Below are positions 58,121-64,000 of a stretch of 64,000 nt of DNA, piece by piece (position 1 is the first letter of the stretch; every line of letters begins with the position of its first letter). The stretch spans positions 41,034,243 through 41,098,242 of the forward strand of contig OZ017796.1 of assembly GCA_963969395.1 (NCBI GenBank), read 5' to 3'. The position numbers and the translations under genes were made by a program. The DNA comes from Pseudoscleropodium purum (taxonomy: Eukaryota; Streptophyta; Bryopsida; Hypnales; Brachytheciaceae). The notes under the pieces were generated by a model. That model was not told where the DNA came from and ran no database searches. It saw only the letters and a list, made by a program, of their open reading frames with translations.

Positions 58121-60500
58121 AATACTTTTGGCGCGCCTTCGATTTCGAGCTGGGAATGCTGCGTGGGCATTTGTTTTTTGGAAATCCCGGGTGTAGGACC
58201 CATGAACGAGGGTGTCGAAATTGGAAGTCATGGGTTCATGCTGGTGTACTGTTTGTCCTTGCACGGCCGAGGTTGGGCATGTGATTTCAAGGTTTAGGGA
58301 TGTGCTCGTAAATCCCGTTTCAGTGCGAACGTAGGGAACATTGTCATACTCGGGATCGTGGCTGATAATCAGAGGACCGATAGAACCAATGGACGATGGA
58401 GGTTTCGAAGCTCAGCCGGTTGGCTGATGGGGACAGACGAGGTCCGACGGATGTCAAATGGGTTCTGCAAATGGGCTGTGGAATAGTTCTTGCACATAAT
58501 GAATTTTTATTTATTAACCCCCACTAGAAGAAAGTCGTTTTTTTTTTTTACAACCTTGGATTTTTTGGAACAGATTTCTTTTGACATTTATGTTGACACC
58601 AAGCTATTTTTTTTGTTTTTCATGATGTTCATTGGATGTTATTTTAGACATAGAACAATTAGATGTCAATATAAATGTAAAAAATAATCCATTTCAAAAA
58701 ATCGGGGCTTGTCACCTAAAATGCAGGTTTTTTATAGTGCCCTAAATGACCACCATGTTTAGAGGCCCAAACTGCTTCAAAATCTTCATCAATGATTTCT
58801 TTTTAACCCTTGAATGCCAAAGTGGATGTTTTGTGTATGATGGATGATAGGGAATCAAATTATATAGGACTTAAGTGCAACTATTCATCCTCAAAATTTG
58901 TTTTGGAAAGGGAAGATCTTCTACAATAGTTTGACTTGCAATGGCTACTTTTGCAATTTTGGAGGCTAGTGATTCACATAGTAATAGAAAAGGATGATTT
59001 CTAGGGTCACCCCTTCAATGTTTAAGGGTTAAGAAAATCTAAAAGTAGAAGGTGATACTAAGTGAAAGAAAAAACTAACATGCTAATAACAATTACAAGA
59101 AATTGAGAAAATTAATGACAATGGTAAAATTGTTCTAGTAATCAATTAATATTCTTTATTTTTATTTTTATTTTTTTCAAAATAGAAAGCTTTCAAGGCA
59201 ATTTTGTATGTTTTTAATTTCTACCTTCATTGCCTACAAAATAAAACTCCTTGAAATTCTTATGTCATTAGTTAGCAATGATTGGTTGATTTTTTTTAGG
59301 TAGTTATCAATCTACACAATTCCCATAAAATTATTTTTTTCTTTTTGAAATATTTTTTTGTTCCTTGGTTTGATATTGAAATTTTTTTTTAACTTTAAAT
59401 TAAATTTTGCAATATTTGTTGGAATAGCATGAAATAAAGCTTCACATATAGATTATGATGAGTAGCATCCATCCTAAAAAATTTATGTAAAACTTCCAAA
59501 TTATGATTCAATTGAGCCAACCTAAGTTCTTTAAAAGTTCAAAATGGGCTCCTTTGATCCTTAAAGGGTCAACTTTATTGAAGTGTACAATTAACTTGTT
59601 TGGCCAAAAAATTATATTTTCATATTTTTTTAAATCATATTTTCTAAAGTAGTTTTGAAGAGTTCTTGTAGAGATTTCATTTAGTCCAAAATTTCTTGTT
59701 TTTTTAATCAATATATGCAATTTTCTTCATATGGTAACTTCAATAAAATGGTCATTTTAAAATGAAGAATTTGTTATTCAAAATTAAAAAGATTAATTTT
59801 GAAACAACAAGTCCATTACCATAATCATCCACCCAAAAGAAATTCTTGAACAAGGGTTATAGTTTTATTCTTTGTATCTACAAGAATCCTAAAAGACAAG
59901 CTACTTGATTAGTTCTATATTAGTCACTAATGTACTTTTTCAACGTGAATATCTTTCCCTAGATGTAATGTATGAAAATATGTTGGACATATCCAAATTA
60001 ATACAACCATTTGTAAATAAAATATTATATTAGGGATTTAGGGCATTACAAAGTAATCTTTCACTAATATATAATTAGGAGATATTTTGAAAACTCTACC
60101 TTATACAAAAATTTATTTTCAAAACTTTGCTCCACATGAAAACTAAAAACAATGAAAGAAAGAATTATCTAACGAAAGAAAAAAAAAAAAAAAAAAAACC
60201 GAAGAAAAAATAAAAGATTACAAAGGAATAAAAAAAAAATTTGAAATACATATGATACCAATAAAAAGATTTAAGAAACTTGAAATTACAATATGAAAGA
60301 TGAAATAAATTATTTTTTTGAAAAAATGCCTCTAATTTTTTATCACATGCCTTCAAATTCTTTAGTCATATTGGTCTTCTTTACAAGTCTTGACACAAGC
60401 TCTTTGCTTTTTCTTATTTTTATTGTTTCCAATCATTTCCTACAAATTAAATAAGGTGATTTTATGAAAAATTATTAAACAAGAACATTAAACATTAGAT
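58121..60500. other. Spacer, GC-rich to 58480 then AT-rich, no gene seen
   Basis: The first 350 bp are GC-richer and open on several frames but not recognisable. From 58490 on the DNA is AT-rich with simple T and A runs. Confidence 0.5.
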
Positions 60501-60529
60501 TTCTAAGATATTTGTGCATAAAAGCCAAT

Positions 60530-60800
60530 TGTTATATTTCTTCTTTCATTCAACAAAAATACAACAAAATCGGACGAGGGAAGTATAAGCCCAATTACTT
60601 GACTACTTCTCTCATTCAACAAAAATACAAAGAAATAGAATGAGGGAAGTATAAGCCCGATTGCTCCACGATCTCCTTCATCCATCAAAAATACAACAAA
60701 ATAAGACGAGGGAAGTATAAGGCCAATTGCCCAATTGCCTCTTTCATTCACCAAAAATTCAATAAAATAGGACAAGGAAAGTATAAGGCCAATTGCCTAA
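60530..60800 (-). repeat. 66-bp minisatellite, about four units
   Basis: The word AAGTATAAG occurs at 60581, 60647, 60713 and 60779, an exact 66-bp period. Units share TTCATTCAACAAAAATACAA and GGACGAGGGAAGTATAAG. Because 66 is divisible by 3, the minus strand stays open across the array, giving repeats of FVVFLLNER.....IGLILPS. Confidence 0.85.
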
Positions 60801-62339
60801 TTTTTTCCCCAATTCAATAGAAAAAATCACTAATGACTAGTCAATATTTATGCCATCCGTATATTACAACAAATATTAATGAATAGCAACCATAGAAGAA
60901 TACCAAAGAGTTATCTTTCAAACACTTTCTAAGAACTTTCATATTTGGTGATGTGCAAATCAAGTCTACAATGTATTTACTACACCAATAAAATCAAACT
61001 AGAAGAATGATAAAAAAAGAAGTTGTAAATTATTGCAAATAATAGATTTGGTACTTTATTGTGTCACCAATTTTGAAGTACACAACTAATATGGGCATAG
61101 AAGGAGACTATTGTTGCCTAGTTGGTTGAAAATGGTTGTGTCAATCATTTAAAAAAATTCTTTTAGGAAAATTCCACAAAGAGAGAGCCAACAATGACAT
61201 TGTACCTAATTAGAGAATATATATGTAACTCATGGAACAAGAAATGTGAAGTCTGACACCCTCTATATTTTCGGATTTGAAATGTTAAACTACAAAGTCC
61301 TATAAATAAGTAGCTACAATCAAATAAGAACAAGAACAAGCAGAACAATACATCTAAGAATGAAAAGTGTATAAATACCCAAAATATTAAATTCTAGCTA
61401 TACTAGTATCTTCAAATATTATAAATTTGAAAATGTTTAATTCCATGCTATAATTTTAGAACAAATTTTTTATTGATTAGAAGAATTACATCATCATTGA
61501 AATAATTTGGGTAATAATAGTTACAATAATTGTATGGTACAATACAGCACAATACTACGTCATTGAACTATAAGAAATCTTCAACCATTCTATATAACAT
61601 AGTAAAACTCCAAGCTCTCTAAAGTTGGTGAATTTTATCAATAGGTCCAACTATAGAAATATAAAGCCAAACTCTAAAGTGTAGCTAGCAACTTCTTGTT
61701 GCAAAACAATATATCTCTATGTTAAAAGATGAAATATTAATGATAGTTTATTTAGCAATTTTTCTACACTCAAAAAATCTTGTTTTTATGATGATAAAGC
61801 ACAAGTTTATTGTAATCTTATCTTTGTTAACAACTACCAACTTTCGATCAAATACTCTCACACAATTGATTTGTTGTGATTGAGTAATTAGAATTGAAGA
61901 ACTTATGTTTGGAACTATTCAGCAAATACAAAGTTCCATGTCTAATCCAACGTTGCGTCCTTTACCCTCATCCAATGTATGTAGAACTCAATGGATTTGA
62001 TGCTTTTGTTATTCTACATTTCTACTATAATATTGTCAAAACTTTATTTATTTATTGGTGTTCTATTAATCAAAACTTTATTTGTTTTTTGATATTCTAT
62101 GAATCAATATGCACACAACAAATATTGTTAGCTATAGAGCGTTGCTACTCTAACTTAGTTTCCCAAGTCCTAAAACAAATATATCCTTAGACAATCAATG
62201 AAGACAAGTGATAGTGTGAAAATTCATTGAGTTGAGAAATGAGAAAATTATTAAAGTTTAGGAGCGACAACCGAGGAAAACAAACTTCACAGATCTTAGG
62301 TGAGAAATTTAGTATTTTGATTAATTCTCACTTCATTCT
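60801..62339. other. AT-rich spacer, no gene seen
   Basis: There are short low-complexity frames only. Confidence 0.6.
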
Positions 62340-62724
62340 ATTTACTATTTTTTTCTTATATGTTGTACAATTCTGAATGATTTGATAATTTTCAATCATG
62401 TAGCCAACTTGCCTTGAAGAATGAATCCAAAGAGTTGCAACCATTTTGGACTTTTCTTCATACTATTGTAACCTAGTGAAGTGTAGTTGCCCAATTTTTC
62501 GTTAGGGCAGAAAAAAAGCTCTTGTCAATTCAAATGCTAATATTTTGCCATCTATGTGGTGAAAATTTTTGAAATTTTTTCTATATCTTTTCAAATTATC
62601 TTACTACAAAATTCTTTAGTTGAATATGCTAAAAAATGTTTATGAAAAAAATTGTACTTGTCCTAAAAATGACAATTTTGGAACATTTTTGACGGAAATA
62701 TAGTCAGAAACTTTAGGGGTTAAT
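62340..62724 (-). mobile_element. Left-half copy of the TTAACCCCTAAAG family, inverted
   Basis: On the minus strand it starts TTAACCCCTAAAG and follows the word order of 14426-14830 (GACTATATTT, CATAAACATTTTT, CAAGGCAAGTTGGCTACATG, TTGTACAACATATAAGAAAA). Confidence 0.7.
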
Positions 62725-62895
62725 TTTTAAGTCAAAAGTTCTAGATCCTTTCATTTAATTATACATTGCTAGATTTTAATCCTAGATTTTAACTTTATAG
62801 AAATTTTTGCTTGAAAAACTAATTCCTTGGTATTCACAAATGCTTAAGTAAATCAAAGAAGAAGCAAAAATAACTGTAAAAATTGAAGTGTTAAG

Positions 62896-63203
62896 TCATT
62901 AGATGATTTTCAGCTATATTGGAGGGTTGTAAGTTTCTTGGGCTACCAATGTCGAGGGAACAATTTTGTAGCTGCCTATAGCTGCTACTTGATGTGGCAT
63001 GGCGACTGCCACGTCACCTAATTTTTATTTTTAAATGAAGATTTTTTTTCTGCTTTTTTTTTGCATTCAAAATTTTTCAAAATTTTTTTTTTTCAAAAAT
63101 AAACAAACTAACAGTGTTTGTTCCTGCTCCCACTCTGCTAGGATAGTAGCATCGAAGGGAACATACCTGAAACGACCTTCCAACCCCCCAAAATCTCCTC
63201 TAA
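62896..63203. mobile_element. MITE, TTAGAGGA family, copy 3
   Basis: Left end CATTAGATGATTTTC with GGAGGGTTGTAAG pairs with right end CTTCCAACCCCCC then AAAATCTCCTCTAATA. The core (ATGTGGCATGGCGACTGCCACGTCACC followed by T runs) corresponds, in the other orientation, to that of 22230-22530. Confidence 0.6.
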
Positions 63204-64000
63204 TATAAAAGAAGTCTTACATTGTTGCATTGTAAATGCATATATAGTGTAAAAATATATGTTAATATATTACTTTGATAAATTTGACTATAATAACATG
63301 GAAAAAAGTATGACATCATTTTAAATAACGTCAAGGTGACATCTTCTTATTATGGTGTAGTCCATCTATTTAAGAAGAGGCAATCACTTGAAAACTTCAT
63401 CATTTTGGTGTAGTTTTTCTTTGTTTTTACTTTAAAGTTTAGAGTGTTGAATTAGAAGGGTTTTTTAGGTCTTAAGATGATGAGCTTCAACCAAGAGTAG
63501 AATTTGAGTTTTATTGTCACAATTGCCAATTCAACCTTTTCTTCTGTTGGATCTTACACCACCACATGAGTATTCTTAAGATGAAGTTAAAACTTCTTGT
63601 CTGCTAAAATAGCCTCGTGTAGAGCAACAATGGCACAGGAACCTTCAATGCAATGCTTGAACATTGGTAATCTCATTGCAGGTTAAATGTATTGAGCCCA
63701 ATAGTAAAGAAGTAACATTTAAAAGGTATTTTAAAGGTTTAAACAACGATCCATACTATTATATGGTCAGGTCTACAAACAAGTGTCATAGTCATCAATG
63801 TTAGTTAGAAGAGCTAGTGAATCTTCTAAGTAAACTAAATTGTGTAGAATACAGTACAATGACTATCAAACGTATCTTTAAGTTTTTTTAAATGAAATGA
63901 TAATTTTTTTGAAATATTAATCTTTTATCTCTATTAAGACATACATTAGTTTTTAGTTCTTCATGTCATACTTGGAATATTTTTCGAAAATTAATTTTGT
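63204..64000. other. AT-rich end of window, no gene seen
   Basis: No recognisable feature. Confidence 0.5.

Noticed and set aside
60545..60800. Minisatellite as a CRISPR-like array
   Set aside because: The 66-bp units are contiguous tandem copies with no unique spacers.
1..64000. LTR retrotransposons, gag-pol or viral relics
   Set aside because: I saw no reverse transcriptase, integrase, protease or capsid motifs and no convincing long terminal direct repeats. The 0.94-kb direct copies lack LTR ends.
1..64000. CRISPR arrays and bacterial operons
   Set aside because: No regularly spaced identical repeats with unique spacers were found. The introns and plant families show nuclear plant DNA.

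Overview
The window looks like nuclear DNA from a land plant, most consistent with a bryophyte-type genome, though I cannot name the species. Supporting signs are GT-AG introns, plant gene families (chloroplast-type alpha-amylase, type-D-like lipid transfer protein, clathrin light chain, SIP5-like RING protein, cinnamoyl-CoA-reductase-like protein), a fragment of plastid ycf3, and plant transposon classes (CACTA, hAT, foldback elements). About three quarters of it is AT-rich, gene-poor DNA packed with small inverted-repeat elements. Genes sit in GC-richer islands.

Layout. 1-6400: 3' part of an F-box/LRR-type gene, a foldback element, a decayed CCR4-type exonuclease gene and a two-exon lipid transfer protein gene. 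6400-17500: a nested transposon zone with a CACTA-type element (7475-11138), MITEs, a GC-rich hAT MITE with an exact 8-bp target duplication (13213-13486), and coding relics. 17500-22220: a degenerate tyrosine-recombinase gene of the Crypton/KIAA1958-ZMYM kind (minus) and a degenerate CCR/DFR-type reductase (plus). 22230-32700: more nested elements, a composite of LINE-like 3' end and plastid ycf3, and foldback repeats. 32770-36730: an intact five-exon alpha-amylase gene with G-boxes and a leader intron. 37430-39220: clathrin light-chain exons without an N-terminal exon. 39575-44000: an unrecognised gene remnant that is partly duplicated 13 kb away, and a small two-exon gene for a very basic 97-residue protein. 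44000-51000: AT-rich DNA and a pseudogene of a SIP5-like RING protein. 51590-52151: a two-exon homologue of the complex III assembly factor UQCC6/BRAWNIN. 52700-58480: the second copy of the duplication, then two identical tRNA-Ser(TGA) genes in inverted orientation on either side of a coiled-coil gene. 58500-64000: AT-rich DNA with a 66-bp minisatellite and more MITEs.

The genes do not form an operon or one pathway. The main theme is decay: several protein genes carry nonsense codons, and the ones that can be aligned to family motifs fit C-to-T changes (CAG to TAG, CGA to TGA) plus lost splice-site Gs, as expected for methylated, silenced DNA. The intact genes are the amylase, the lipid transfer protein, the UQCC6 homologue, the basic 97-residue gene, the LRR gene as far as it is visible, and the tRNAs. 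All family assignments rest on motif recognition by eye, without database searches.
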